Shown: piece by piece, positions 14,290 to 21,627 of the stretch
How the letters are laid out: each line of letters starts with the position of its first letter
Numbering within the stretch: position 1 is the stretch's first letter
Assembly: GCA_964599285.1 (NCBI GenBank)
Contig: CAZREI010000006.1
Coordinates: forward strand, 1 to 57,300
Length of the DNA stretch: 57,300 bases
Origin: VGLO01 sp964599285
Lineage (GTDB): Bacteria > Patescibacteriota > Minisyncoccia > Minisyncoccales > Staskawiczbacteraceae
Direction of reading: 5' to 3'
Program-made: the position numbers and the translations under genes
Notes under the pieces: generated by a model
The model's input: the letters and a program-made list of their open reading frames with translations, nothing else
The model's database searches: none
Told to the model about the DNA's origin: nothing

Positions 14290-17200
14290 ATGAAGTTACA
14301 TCCTTTGCTTAAAAATTTTATTCTTATCGTTTTGATCCTGGTAGTTATCGGGGGAGTTTTCAGTTTGTTTTACGGATCGCCGGAAAAGCCAAACCAGATT
14401 TCTGTTTCCCAGCTGGCCTCGGACATCAACGCCGACAAGGTCAAAAAAATCGATGTTTCGGGTGATAGCATCAAAGTAACCTACAACGACAATAAAACCG
14501 CCGAGTCCATGAAAGAATCCAATTCGGTACTTTCAGACGTACTGGTCAACTTGGGCGCTGACAAAACTAAACTGCAAAAAGTGCAGATCAGTGCTTCGGT
14601 TGAAGAGCAAAGTGTTTGGTCTTGGCTCTTGCCAGCGCTTTTGTACGGAGTTTTGCCGCTGTTGTTGATTGGATTTTTCTTGTGGACCATCACTCGCCAG
14701 GCAAAAATGGGCGCGGGGCAAGTGTTTGACTTTACCCGATCGCGCGCCAAACTGTTTGGAGCGGGTCCGGCCAGCAAAGAACGCATTACCTTTAAAGACG
14801 CCGCCGGACTGAAAGAAGCCAAAGAAGAACTGATTGAGATTGTGGACTTTTTGAAATTCCCCAAAAAATACTTGGCCATGGGAGCAAAAATTCCCCGCGG
14901 TGTTTTGTTGTTGGGGAGTGCCGGCGTGGGAAAATGCATTGTAGGAGAATCTTTAATCGTGACCAATAAAGGTATCATGGAAATCAAGGATGTTCCTAAA
15001 TACTTTAGCGTTGATCCAAAATCAAATAAAGTATACGGAGCCAATCTTCCTACCTTAGATATTAGTGAAACAAAAAATAAAATGGGAAACGCTTCTCATT
15101 GGTATGATCTGGGTGAAAATAAGACTGTGAAGATAACATTAAAACAAGGAACGCAGCTGGAAGGCACTCCCGAACATCCGATAGTAATATTTAATGAACA
15201 GGGGCAATTAGTTTTTAAAAAACTTGAAGAATTAAAGGAAAACGATTTGGTGGCTATTACATTTAATTCTCAAGCATTCGGACATCTTAATGAAGTTGAT
15301 AGCGAAAAAGCTTACATCATGGGGCTTTTGACCGGCGACGGGAACTTAAGCCATGCGGGCCGTATCGGACTAACCAGCACTGACCCTCAAATCGTTGGTA
15401 ATTTCCATTCGTACATGAAAGATACCTATGGCGGCGATACGCATATAGCAGTGGCCAGTGACAAGATAACACAACTGGTGACTTCGTGGAAAATAAAAAA
15501 AGATTTTTACAATGCTGGCATGTCATATCTGCTTTCTTATGATAAAACAATCCCCTATACCATTTTGCAAGCCCCGAAAGAGACTGTGGTTGCTTTTTTA
15601 CAGGGATTGTTTGACAGTGATGGATATTTCGAAAGATATAATGTAGGAATTGCTACGGTAAGTAAAAAAATGTCGGATCAGATAATGATGATGTTGCTTA
15701 ACATGGGCATTGTTCCCCGACGCAGAGTCAAAGCTCATGTCGACCAAGAACACAAAAGAGCTGTGTATGAAATAACTATTTGTGGAGATGCCATGAGAGT
15801 GTTTGCTAGAGAAATCGGATTTAAGTTACCTCGCAAAAAAGAGGCGCTGGAAAGATATTTAGTAAGTCACCGTTATTCAAATACTAATGTTGATTTATTT
15901 CCACACATTACCGGTATCATAGAAAAAAACTGGAAAACGTTGAGTAGTAAGGGATTGAGTACCTCCGGTTTCGCCGGATTGATGGACAAAGTAAGAACAA
16001 GAAAAAGAATTTCAAGAAATTCTCTTGGTAAATTTTTACATTTATTTAAGGAAAATAAATTAAAAAACGAGGGAATTGAATATCTGGAAAATCTTTTTGA
16101 TGTCAATATATTTCTTTCTCCGATTACGAAAATTGAACACGGGATGGCAAGGGTATTTGACTTTACGGTTCCAAAATACCATTCTTTCATTTCCAATGGA
16201 TTAATTTCCCACAATACGCTTTTGGCAAGGGCGGTCGCGGGTGAGGCTAACGTGCCATTTTTTAGCATTTCCGGGTCGGAGTTTGTGGAGATGTTTGTGG
16301 GCGTCGGATCTGCCCGCGTGCGCGACTTGTTTGCCACAGCCAAAAAGGCTTCCCCTTCTATTATTTTCATTGACGAGCTGGACGCTATTGGACGGCATCG
16401 AGGAGCGGGCATTGGCGGGGGACATGACGAACGCGAGCAAACCCTAAACATGATTTTGGTGGAAATGGACGGGTTTGATAAAGAATCGGGCGTGATTGTC
16501 ATTGCCGCCACCAACCGCGGAGATATTTTGGACCCGGCGTTGCTAAGGCCCGGCCGATTTGACCGCAAAATTGTGCTGGATCCACCGGACGTGCATGATC
16601 GCGAAGAAATTTTAAAAATCCATTCCAAAGAAAAGCCGCTGGCAAGTAACGTAAACTTCAAGGAAATTGCCGAACGGACTCCCGGATTCTCCGGCGCGGA
16701 CCTGGCCAACGTTGCCAACGAAGCTGCTCTTTTGGCCGCTCGCGAAAACAAAACCCAGATTTTCCAGATAGATTTTCTGGAAGCCATTGAAAAAGTGTTG
16801 CTGGGACCCGAACGCAAGAGCCACATTTTGTCTAAAAAAGAAAAAGAAATTACCGCTTACCACGAAGCCGGCCACGCGCTGGTTTCCAGTTCCATCCCAG
16901 GCACTGATCCGGTTCGCAAGATTTCCATTATTTCGCGCGGAATGGCCGGCGGGTATACGTTTCAGGTGCAATCGGAAGAAAATAAACTGCGGACCAAGAC
17001 CCAGTTTTTGGCAGAAATCGCGACACTGATGGGCGGCATGTGTGCCGAAAAACTGATGTTTGGCGAAATGAGCACCGGCGCCAGCAATGATTTGGAAAAG
17101 GCTTCGCACTTGGCCCGCAAAATTGTCAAAGAATGGGGCATGTCTTCGCTTGGCCCAATATCCTTTGGCGACAAAGAAGAAATGGTATTTTTGGGCAAGG

Positions 17201-17481
17201 AAATTTCCGAACAGCGCAACTATTCTGAAGTGGTGGCTGAAAAAATTGACCATGAAGTGGAAACGATTATCAAGGGGGCCGAGAAGCGCGCCGCGGAAAT
17301 TTTAGCCAAGCGAAAAAACATGCTGGAAAAAATCGCCAAAACCCTGGTGGAAAAAGAAACCATAGAACGGGAAGAATTTGAGAAAATTATGGGCGTAAAA
17401 TCCCAAATTACAAATCACCCAGCCTCGACTCGCCGTCAAGGCGAGGCGGGCAAACCACAAACAAATTCAAAGTCTAAATAA
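14290..17481 (+). CDS. ftsH: ATP-dependent zinc metalloprotease FtsH with intein in the P-loop
   Basis: A membrane-bound AAA+ protease that degrades unassembled membrane and short-lived proteins. Unspliced it is 1063 residues; without the 427-residue intein about 636. Two membrane helices (residues about 8-28 and 105-128) flank an extracytoplasmic region. The AAA+ part has Walker A GSAGVGK-T split by the intein, Walker B IIFIDELDAIG and the second region of homology ending LLRPGRFDR. The peptidase motif is AYHEAGHAL. The last 30 residues include STRRQGEAGK from a palindromic insertion. The start is ATG 14290; TTG 14278 lies within the upstream repeat. Confidence 0.95.
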   Translation: MKLHPLLKNFILIVLILVVIGGVFSLFYGSPEKPNQISVSQLASDINADKVKKIDVSGDSIKVTYNDNKTAESMKESNSVLSDVLVNLGADKTKLQKVQISASVEEQSVWSWLLPALLYGVLPLLLIGFFLWTITRQAKMGAGQVFDFTRSRAKLFGAGPASKERITFKDAAGLKEAKEELIEIVDFLKFPKKYLAMGAKIPRGVLLLGSAGVGKCIVGESLIVTNKGIMEIKDVPKYFSVDPKSNKVYGANLPTLDISETKNKMGNASHWYDLGENKTVKITLKQGTQLEGTPEHPIVIFNEQGQLVFKKLEELKENDLVAITFNSQAFGHLNEVDSEKAYIMGLLTGDGNLSHAGRIGLTSTDPQIVGNFHSYMKDTYGGDTHIAVASDKITQLVTSWKIKKDFYNAGMSYLLSYDKTIPYTILQAPKETVVAFLQGLFDSDGYFERYNVGIATVSKKMSDQIMMMLLNMGIVPRRRVKAHVDQEHKRAVYEITICGDAMRVFAREIGFKLPRKKEALERYLVSHRYSNTNVDLFPHITGIIEKNWKTLSSKGLSTSGFAGLMDKVRTRKRISRNSLGKFLHLFKENKLKNEGIEYLENLFDVNIFLSPITKIEHGMARVFDFTVPKYHSFISNGLISHNTLLARAVAGEANVPFFSISGSEFVEMFVGVGSARVRDLFATAKKASPSIIFIDELDAIGRHRGAGIGGGHDEREQTLNMILVEMDGFDKESGVIVIAATNRGDILDPALLRPGRFDRKIVLDPPDVHDREEILKIHSKEKPLASNVNFKEIAERTPGFSGADLANVANEAALLAARENKTQIFQIDFLEAIEKVLLGPERKSHILSKKEKEITAYHEAGHALVSSSIPGTDPVRKISIISRGMAGGYTFQVQSEENKLRTKTQFLAEIATLMGGMCAEKLMFGEMSTGASNDLEKASHLARKIVKEWGMSSLGPISFGDKEEMVFLGKEISEQRNYSEVVAEKIDHEVETIIKGAEKRAAEILAKRKNMLEKIAKTLVEKETIEREEFEKIMGVKSQITNHPASTRRQGEAGKPQTNSKSK
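14935..16215 (+). mobile_element. FtsH intein with LAGLIDADG homing endonuclease
   Basis: A 427-residue intein placed between Lys and Thr of the Walker A motif (GSAGVGK / TLLARAVAG). Cys1 opens CIVGESLIV, block B is GTPEHPIVIF, and the end is GLISHN before Thr. Two dodecapeptide-like LAGLIDADG motifs are visible: IMGLLTGDGNL and FLQGLFDSDGYF. ATP binding by FtsH depends entirely on splicing, which makes loss of the intein by imprecise deletion lethal. Confidence 0.93.
17405..17450. repeat. Palindromic insertion in the ftsH tail
   Basis: CCCAGCCTCG and CGAGGCGGG arms surround ACTCGCCGTCAAGG, inside a run of CAAATTA/CAAATCA/CAAACCA 7-mers. It is the same block as inside gyrA (5133-5175) and at 36167-36200. 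It lengthens the disordered C-terminus without breaking the frame. Confidence 0.75.
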
Positions 17482-17550
17482 AAGTCTAAGTAATAGAATG
17501 TAAACCGTGGTACCCTATTTTTCACGGCCGTGGAAGATAGGGTGCCATAT

Positions 17551-17622
17551 GCTCCCATAGCTCAACGGCAGAGCACCTCGCTTATATCGAGTAGGTTCCA
17601 GGTTCGAATCCTGGTGGGAGCA
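17551..17622 (+). tRNA. tRNA-Ile (anticodon UAU)
   Basis: A complete 72-base cloverleaf with acceptor GCTCCCA / TGGGAGC and D-arm GCTC...GAGC. The anticodon stem closes loop CTTATAT, giving UAU at 34-36, with U33 and A37. The T-arm is CCAGG TTCGAAT CCTGG. It reads AUA directly. Most bacteria instead use a CAU tRNA modified by TilS. Confidence 0.9.
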
Positions 17623-17628
17623 CAAAAT

Positions 17629-18147
17629 ATGCTTACCCAAAAACAAAAGGACTATTTGGAAACCATCCCAGACAATAAAGTTACCCGCATAATGCCTTTT
17701 AATCCTAATACACAAGAAACTGGATATAAAATTGTTTCTGAGATAGAGTCCGCTTCGTCATTAAAGATAGCCTATTTTGGCTCATCAAAACTCGGAATCG
17801 CTGGAGAAAATGATATTGACCTTAATATATTTATTGATGGCAGTGATTTTAAGGTTGCCTCCGCTACACTCATAAAAATCTTGGGAGAGCCGTCGAAGCA
17901 TTTGGAGGAACAATGGATAAGATGGGATTTTATAAATAATAATTTTCCTGTTCAGATTTCTTTAATGAGTAACACTTCAACCTTTGCTGTAAGGTCAAGA
18001 ATTATCCAAGAAACTTTTGAAAACAATAAGGAATTGCTAAAAGAGTATGAACTGATGAAACTTCAAGCAAATGGGTTGCCTTACAAGGAATATGTGAAAA
18101 GAAAATTTGAGTTTTTTAATAAGATCTTAGGCTTAAATGGTAATTAA
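17629..18147 (+). CDS. GrpB/UPF0157-like nucleotidyltransferase-fold protein
   Basis: A 172-residue protein starting at ATG 17629, seven bases after the tRNA-Ile gene. A longer frame would run through the tRNA. The segment IAYFGSSKLGIAGENDIDL has the GS...DxD pattern of the nucleotidyltransferase superfamily and looks like GrpB (GSTAVPGLxxKPxID). The C-terminal part (KLQANGLPYKEYVKRKFEF) matches the end of UPF0157 proteins. The substrate is unknown. The A/T-rich codon use differs from the neighbouring ftsH. Confidence 0.7.
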   Translation: MLTQKQKDYLETIPDNKVTRIMPFNPNTQETGYKIVSEIESASSLKIAYFGSSKLGIAGENDIDLNIFIDGSDFKVASATLIKILGEPSKHLEEQWIRWDFINNNFPVQISLMSNTSTFAVRSRIIQETFENNKELLKEYELMKLQANGLPYKEYVKRKFEFFNKILGLNGN

Positions 18148-18167
18148 ACAGGTTCTTCTATCGTCCA

Positions 18168-19037
18168 ATGCGCTCTAGTCAAATGCACAAAAATGATATT
18201 GAGCAATTCCAAAAAACAGTTTGGGATTTTTATAAAACGAACAAGCGCGATTTTCCTTGGAGGCAGACCACCGATCCTTACAAAATTTTAGTTTCCGAAA
18301 TCATGCTCCAGCAAACGCAGGCTCCGCGGGTGGTGGATTATTACCAAAAATGGTTAAAGCGATTTCCTGATTTTAAAACATTAGCGCGTGCAAAATTCAG
18401 CGAAATTTATCCGTATTGGCAAGGTTTAGGGTACAATCGCCGCGCGTTCAATTTGCAAAAGGCCGCGCAAAAAGCCGTGCAAGAATATGGCGGTAAGCTT
18501 CCCGCAGACGTCGGGCGTCTGGAGGATTTTCCCGGAATCGGGCCATACACCGCCCGAGCCGTGAGCATTTTTTCTTTTAATACTCCGATTGTCTGCATTG
18601 AAACTAACATCCGCCGCGTTTTTATTCACCACTTTTTCTTTGACCGCCGAAGCCTTGGCGAAGGTGGTTCTGAATCAAAATTAGTTACCGACCAAGAAAT
18701 TTTAAAACTGGCGGAGCGAGCTTTGCCCGCGGGCAAAGCCCGCCAGTGGCACTGGGCACTGATGGATTATGGATCACATTTAAAAACCGTCACCGAAAAT
18801 CCCAACCGCCGCCACAAAAATTATAGCATCCAACCAAAATTCGAAGGCTCATTAAGACAAATCCGCGGCGCCACATTAAGAATACTTTCTAGAGAATCTG
18901 CCGATGCAAAAACTCTTACAGCAAGAATTAAGAAAGCTACCAATCAAGACAAAAAGAGAATTCGAACAGTTATTGCGGCGCTCGAAAAAGAAGAGTTAAT
19001 AAAACAGTGTAAGAAAATATATTCTTTAGCGTCTTAA
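18168..19037 (+). CDS. mutY: MutY-like A/G-specific adenine glycosylase lacking the Fe-S cluster
   Basis: A 289-residue HhH-GPD glycosylase. Glu of SEIMLQQTQ is the conserved catalytic acid, and the helix-hairpin-helix is LEDFPGIGPYTARAV. Two departures from MutY are visible. The second catalytic Asp, normally in a DGNVKRV block, is Glu in CIETNIRRVF. The four C-terminal Cys of the [4Fe-4S] loop are absent (SHLKTVTENPNRRHKNYS). Two palindrome-derived stretches are in frame: DRRSLGEGGSES and ALPAGKARQ. A later ATG at 18183 is an equally possible start. Confidence 0.82.
   Translation: MRSSQMHKNDIEQFQKTVWDFYKTNKRDFPWRQTTDPYKILVSEIMLQQTQAPRVVDYYQKWLKRFPDFKTLARAKFSEIYPYWQGLGYNRRAFNLQKAAQKAVQEYGGKLPADVGRLEDFPGIGPYTARAVSIFSFNTPIVCIETNIRRVFIHHFFFDRRSLGEGGSESKLVTDQEILKLAERALPAGKARQWHWALMDYGSHLKTVTENPNRRHKNYSIQPKFEGSLRQIRGATLRILSRESADAKTLTARIKKATNQDKKRIRTVIAALEKEELIKQCKKIYSLAS
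18642..18747. repeat. Two palindromic insertions in mutY
   Basis: The first (about 18643-18670) is the CCGCCGAAGCCTTGGCG family that also appears in rbfA. The second (about 18722-18740) has the perfect core CTTTGCCCGCGGGCAAAG. Both keep the frame and fall between conserved motifs. Confidence 0.7.
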
Positions 19038-19040
19038 CTA

Positions 19041-19069
19041 TTGACCAGTATGTATCCATTGTGTATACT
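19041..19069 (+). promoter_or_regulatory. Promoter of the RelBE-type module
   Basis: TTGACC at 19041-19046, a 17-base spacer and TATACT at 19064-19069. The spacer and -10 contain repeated GTATxC/GTATAC segments that could be the antitoxin operator. Confidence 0.65.
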
Positions 19070-19099
19070 TGTGGTATATTATTAATTTTACAAAAACCC

Positions 19100-19372
19100 A
19101 TGAAAACAACCATGCATATAAAAGTTGACAAGGACATTAAGGAAAAATCCGCCAAAATAGCCCGTAACCTGGGCTTGTCTTTGAGTACCGTTGTTAATGC
19201 TTCGTTGCGTAATTTTGTCAAAACCGAAACCTTTAGCGTGAGTAATGCCAAGCGCATGACGCCGTATATGGAAAGCTGGCTTGCGGAAATTGAAGAAGAC
19301 AGAAAAACCGGAAAGAATTTTAGCGGTCCTTTTGAAACCACTGAAGAGTTAATGCGCCACCTTGAAAAATAA
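19100..19372 (+). CDS. RelB/DinJ-type antitoxin
   Basis: A 90-residue protein from ATG 19100. The N-terminus MHIKVDKDIKEKSAKIARNL then GLSLSTVVNASLRNFV is the ribbon-helix-helix pattern of DinJ/RelB antitoxins, which bind the toxin and the operator. An earlier ATG at 19061 lies in the promoter and was rejected. The C-terminal half (FETTEELMRHLEK) would wrap the toxin. The toxin gene follows after 81 bases. Confidence 0.85.
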   Translation: MKTTMHIKVDKDIKEKSAKIARNLGLSLSTVVNASLRNFVKTETFSVSNAKRMTPYMESWLAEIEEDRKTGKNFSGPFETTEELMRHLEK

Positions 19373-19405
19373 AGATCATTAAACTCTGTATTGTCTGCGT
19401 CGTTT

Positions 19406-19437
19406 GTGCGTGAGCACATTGCGATGTGTTCACGCAC
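19406..19437. repeat. Short palindrome between antitoxin and toxin
   Basis: GTGCGTGAGCACA / TGTGTTCACGCAC, 13-bp arms with one mismatch, loop TTGCGA. It lies between the two genes of the module. It could attenuate the toxin, or be a small insertion like others in this window. Confidence 0.7.
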
Positions 19438-19453
19438 TACACTATCCTCGACA

Positions 19454-19714
19454 ATGAAAATTCTTACCCACAAGAAGTTTAATAAGGCATTTAAGAAAAT
19501 GCCAGCAACCTTAAGAAAAAAATTTGCCCAAAAAATTGACTTATTAAAAGCTAACCCCTTGGACAGCCAACTCAATAATCACGCGCTAACAGGTGAATAC
19601 CTTGGCTGCAGAAGCATTGATATTAATGGCGACTGGCGGGTTATTTACGAACAAATAGACAAAGAAACTATAAGGCTTTTAATCACTGGTACTCACAGCC
19701 AATTATATGGATAG
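19454..19714 (+). CDS. RelE/YafQ-type mRNA interferase toxin
   Basis: An 86-residue RelE/ParE-superfamily toxin from ATG 19454 (MKILTHKKFNKAFKKMP). The core LDSQLNNHALTGEYLGCRSI, followed by NGDWRVIYE and ITGTHSQLYG, matches YafQ-like ribosome-dependent endoribonucleases, with a C-terminal His near the active site. It pairs with the DinJ-like protein upstream. The coding frame extends left to 19391 through the palindrome, but no start there is convincing. Confidence 0.85.
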   Translation: MKILTHKKFNKAFKKMPATLRKKFAQKIDLLKANPLDSQLNNHALTGEYLGCRSIDINGDWRVIYEQIDKETIRLLITGTHSQLYG

Positions 19715-19758
19715 AGTATTGGACGATTAGCTCAATTGGTTAGAGCGTTACATTTTCA

Positions 19759-19859
19759 CCCTGTTAAATCTGGGCATTTAGCTCAGTGGCAGAGCGTTCC
19801 GTTCACATCGGAAAGGCCATAGGTCCGATTCCTATAATGCCCACTAAAATTTAACAGGG
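19759..19859. repeat. Palindromic cassette with CCCTGTTAAAT ends carrying tRNA-Val
   Basis: CCCTGTTAAAT at 19759-19769 and its perfect complement at 19849-19859. In RNA this stem would stack directly on the acceptor stem of the enclosed tRNA. The same ends delimit the gyrA insertion at 5044-5099. Confidence 0.85.
19772..19843 (+). tRNA. tRNA-Val (anticodon CAC), nested in tRNA-Glu
   Basis: A complete 72-base cloverleaf. Acceptor GGGCATT / AATGCCC, D-arm GCTC...GAGC, anticodon stem TTCCG/CGGAA with loop TTCACAT, T-arm ATAGG TCCGATT CCTAT. All stems are perfect, so it looks functional. CCA is not encoded. Cleavage by RNase P and the 3' processing enzymes would cut the surrounding tRNA into two halves. 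Confidence 0.92.
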
Positions 19860-19912
19860 CAAGCATTGCAGAGGCTATTGGTTCGAGTCCAATATCGTCC
19901 ACAAAAAAACCT

Positions 19913-19985
19913 GCGCGGTTAGCTCATTTGGTAGAGCGTTTCTTTGACGTAGAAAAGGCGATAGGTTCGAATCCTATACCGCGCA
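19913..19985 (+). tRNA. tRNA-Val (anticodon GAC)
   Basis: A complete 73-base cloverleaf. Acceptor GCGCGGT / ACCGCGC, anticodon loop TTGACGT on stem TTTCT/AGAAA. CCA follows directly in the DNA, and its last A is the A of the next gene's ATG. Confidence 0.95.
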
Positions 19986-19987
19986 CC

Positions 19988-20290
19988 ATGAATACTATTT
20001 TTATTGTTAGCATATTTGTCAGCTTTTTTTCTTTAGCACTTACATTGATTGGCATACCAGCTCAAATTGCAAAAAATTACCGAGAAAAACAATCGGGCCA
20101 ACCATTGCTTACCATTCTTATCGCCATTGGTTTTTATATTTCTCAAATTATCTTTTTTTCTTTAACTCACGCATACCTTCCTTTAATTTCATTTACTATT
20201 GGACTAATTATGTGGAGCATTACCCTGATACAATATCTTCTTTACCATAAAAAGAAAATTCATGGACCTCAAAACAATTTACGAGGATAG
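19988..20290 (+). CDS. Small membrane protein, possibly PQ-loop/SemiSWEET-like
   Basis: A 100-residue protein from ATG 19988, right after tRNA-Val(GAC). An upstream frame would translate the tRNA. Three membrane helices are visible (about 4-22, 41-60 and 66-86). The first loop GIPAQIAKNYREKQSGQ resembles the PQ-loop pattern (PQ..., then a basic and a small residue), so a SemiSWEET-type transporter subunit is possible but not certain. Its end overlaps the start of the pseudouridine synthase gene by 29 bases. Confidence 0.6.
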   Translation: MNTIFIVSIFVSFFSLALTLIGIPAQIAKNYREKQSGQPLLTILIAIGFYISQIIFFSLTHAYLPLISFTIGLIMWSITLIQYLLYHKKKIHGPQNNLRG

Positions 20291-21005
20291 CGATGTGCTC
20301 GTGGTTGATAAACCAGCTGGGGTGGTGGCGTTTAACGAAGCCGCCGCGCCCGCGGGCGCGGCGGACAAAACACTCATTGATTACCTTTTAGAAAAATTTC
20401 CTGAACTCAAAAATGTGGGCGACCCGCCTCGATACGGCGTTGTGCATCGGCTGGACAAAGACACTTCGGGCCTGCTTTTGGTGGCAAAAACCGCCGAAGC
20501 CTTGATTTTTTTGCAAAAACAGTTTAAAAATAGAGAGGTAGAAAAGAAATACCTGGCGCTGGCAACCGGCGTGATTGCAGAAGAAAAAGGCGTTATTCAT
20601 ACCCTCATTGGCCGATCAAAAAGCGATTCGCGAAAACAAAAAGCCAGCTGGCTTCAAGATGCCAAACCGGAAGGCAAGCGAGAGGCGATCAGTGAGTATA
20701 AAGTTTTGGAAAGATACTCCGGATATGGCGTAGATATTAAGGATATCAAAAACGGTTATACTCTGTTGGAAGTCCAGATAAAAACTGGCCGCAAGCACCA
20801 AATCCGCTGCCAGTTAGCCTATAGTCACCACCCCATTGCCGGTGACAAACTGTATGGGTTTAAAGATTCGCCAACGCCAGAGGGATTAACCAGGCAGTTT
20901 CTGCACGCCTCGTACTTGAAAATCAAGTTGCCTAGTGGAGAGGTAAAAGAGTTCTCATCGAAATTGCCAGACGATTTGAGAAAAATTTTAAACGAATTAA
21001 CCTAA
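20262..21005 (+). CDS. RluA-family pseudouridine synthase
   Basis: A 247-residue enzyme that isomerises uridine in rRNA or tRNA. The catalytic motif HRLDKDTSGLLLVAK holds the active Asp (about residue 67). Further family motifs are EDSDVLVVDKPAG near the start, KKYLALATG, and GRKHQIRCQL with HPIAGDKLYG. There is no S4 domain before the catalytic domain. The insert AAAPAGAADK at about 26-35 is encoded by a perfect 24-base GC palindrome and has no counterpart in the family. Which rRNA position it modifies cannot be told. Confidence 0.9.
   Translation: MDLKTIYEDSDVLVVDKPAGVVAFNEAAAPAGAADKTLIDYLLEKFPELKNVGDPPRYGVVHRLDKDTSGLLLVAKTAEALIFLQKQFKNREVEKKYLALATGVIAEEKGVIHTLIGRSKSDSRKQKASWLQDAKPEGKREAISEYKVLERYSGYGVDIKDIKNGYTLLEVQIKTGRKHQIRCQLAYSHHPIAGDKLYGFKDSPTPEGLTRQFLHASYLKIKLPSGEVKEFSSKLPDDLRKILNELT
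20341..20364. repeat. Perfect 24-base GC palindrome inside the rluA-type gene
   Basis: CCGCCGCGCCCG followed by its exact complement. A longer relative (28 bases) lies in uvrB at 53457-53484. Both are in frame and both encode Ala/Pro/Gly/Arg-rich inserts. Confidence 0.85.
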
Positions 21006-21009
21006 GTAT

Positions 21010-21145
21010 ACTAATTATTCTAATTAACCTAATCAAATCCCAATGACAAAATGTCTAAATCCCAAAATGTTTTAGAAATTAGACATTCACTTTTTGGGGA
21101 TTATTTAGAATAATTAGAGCAATTAGAACAATTAGAATAATTTAC
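21010..21145. repeat. Inverted 9-mer array (ATTATTCTA family) before rplS
   Basis: Both arms and the family spacer are present (a GACATTCACTTTTTGGGGATT version of the core). It ends a few bases before the rplS start. Confidence 0.85.
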
Positions 21146-21149
21146 AACC

Positions 21150-21587
21150 ATGTCAACACTAACCCAAAAATTTGATCAAGCCCATATAAAATCCATGCCA
21201 GACATTCGCCCTGGTGACCTGGTTCGCGTACATCAAAAAATAAAAGAAGGGGACAAGGAACGCATCCAGATTTTTGAAGGCGTCGTCATTGGTAGAAAAC
21301 ACGGCAAGGGAATTTCCAGCACCATCACCGTTCGCAAGGTAGTTGACCAGGTCGGCGTGGAAAGGATTTTTCCGGTGCACTCGCCATCGCTCGCAAAAAT
21401 TGAAGTGGTAAAATCCAGCAAAGTAAGGCGCGCCAAATTGTATTACCTGCGAACTGCCAAGGGAACCAAAGGCCGGTTAAAAAACAAAGCGCTGGCCGCG
21501 GCCATCGCTCCGGAAGAAAAACCAGCAATGGAAGCATTGGAAATGTCAAAGGAAACCGGCCAACCATCGGCTCCGGAAACAACATAG
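21150..21587 (+). CDS. rplS: 50S ribosomal protein bL19
   Basis: A 145-residue bL19, located at the 30S-50S interface. Signature segments are PDIRPGDLVRVHQKIKEGD, RIQIFEGVVIGRKHG, and RIFPVHSPSLAKIEVV followed by KVRRAKLYYLR. The C-terminus is about 30 residues longer than in E. coli and Ala/Glu-rich, probably disordered. In many bacteria rplS follows rimM and trmD; here it stands alone after a repeat cassette and is followed by a hairpin. Confidence 0.95.
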   Translation: MSTLTQKFDQAHIKSMPDIRPGDLVRVHQKIKEGDKERIQIFEGVVIGRKHGKGISSTITVRKVVDQVGVERIFPVHSPSLAKIEVVKSSKVRRAKLYYLRTAKGTKGRLKNKALAAAIAPEEKPAMEALEMSKETGQPSAPETT

Positions 21588-21596
21588 CTTTTTGTC

Positions 21597-21624
21597 ACGA
21601 AAATCCCTGGAAGGGATTTTCGTC
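21597..21624 (+). terminator. Hairpin after rplS
   Basis: ACGAAAATCCC / GGGATTTTCGT stem. The T-run is weak (CTTTG), so termination may be partial, with the tRNA genes behind it cotranscribed. Confidence 0.6.
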
Positions 21625-21627
21625 TTT

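Larger units (their letters stand above)
19721..19901 (+). tRNA. tRNA-Glu (anticodon UUC), interrupted in the anticodon loop by another tRNA gene
   Basis: The 5' half (19721 to about 19758) has acceptor GGACGAT, a full D-arm and TTACATTTTCA. The 3' half (about 19865-19901) has TTGCAG, variable loop, T-arm ATTGG TTCGAGT CCAAT and acceptor ATCGTCC. The acceptor pairs perfectly across the gap. Joined, the anticodon loop would read TTTTCA(T/C), giving UUC. The anticodon stem TTACA/TGCAG has four pairs (one G-U) and one A-C mismatch. The interruption, about 105 bases, contains a complete tRNA-Val(CAC) within an 11-bp inverted repeat. It is far too short for a group I intron. Function after separation is unproven. 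Confidence 0.75.

Noticed and set aside
15873..16826. 317-residue minus-strand ORF opposite ftsH
   Set aside because: It covers the intein-extein junction of ftsH on the other strand; no domain, and ftsH is certain.
17530..18147. 205-residue reading of the GrpB-like gene
   Set aside because: The first 33 codons translate the tRNA-Ile gene; ATG 17629 is used.
19759..19859. Group I intron in tRNA-Glu
   Set aside because: About 105 bases, filled by a tRNA and a simple stem; no room for the P3-P9 core.
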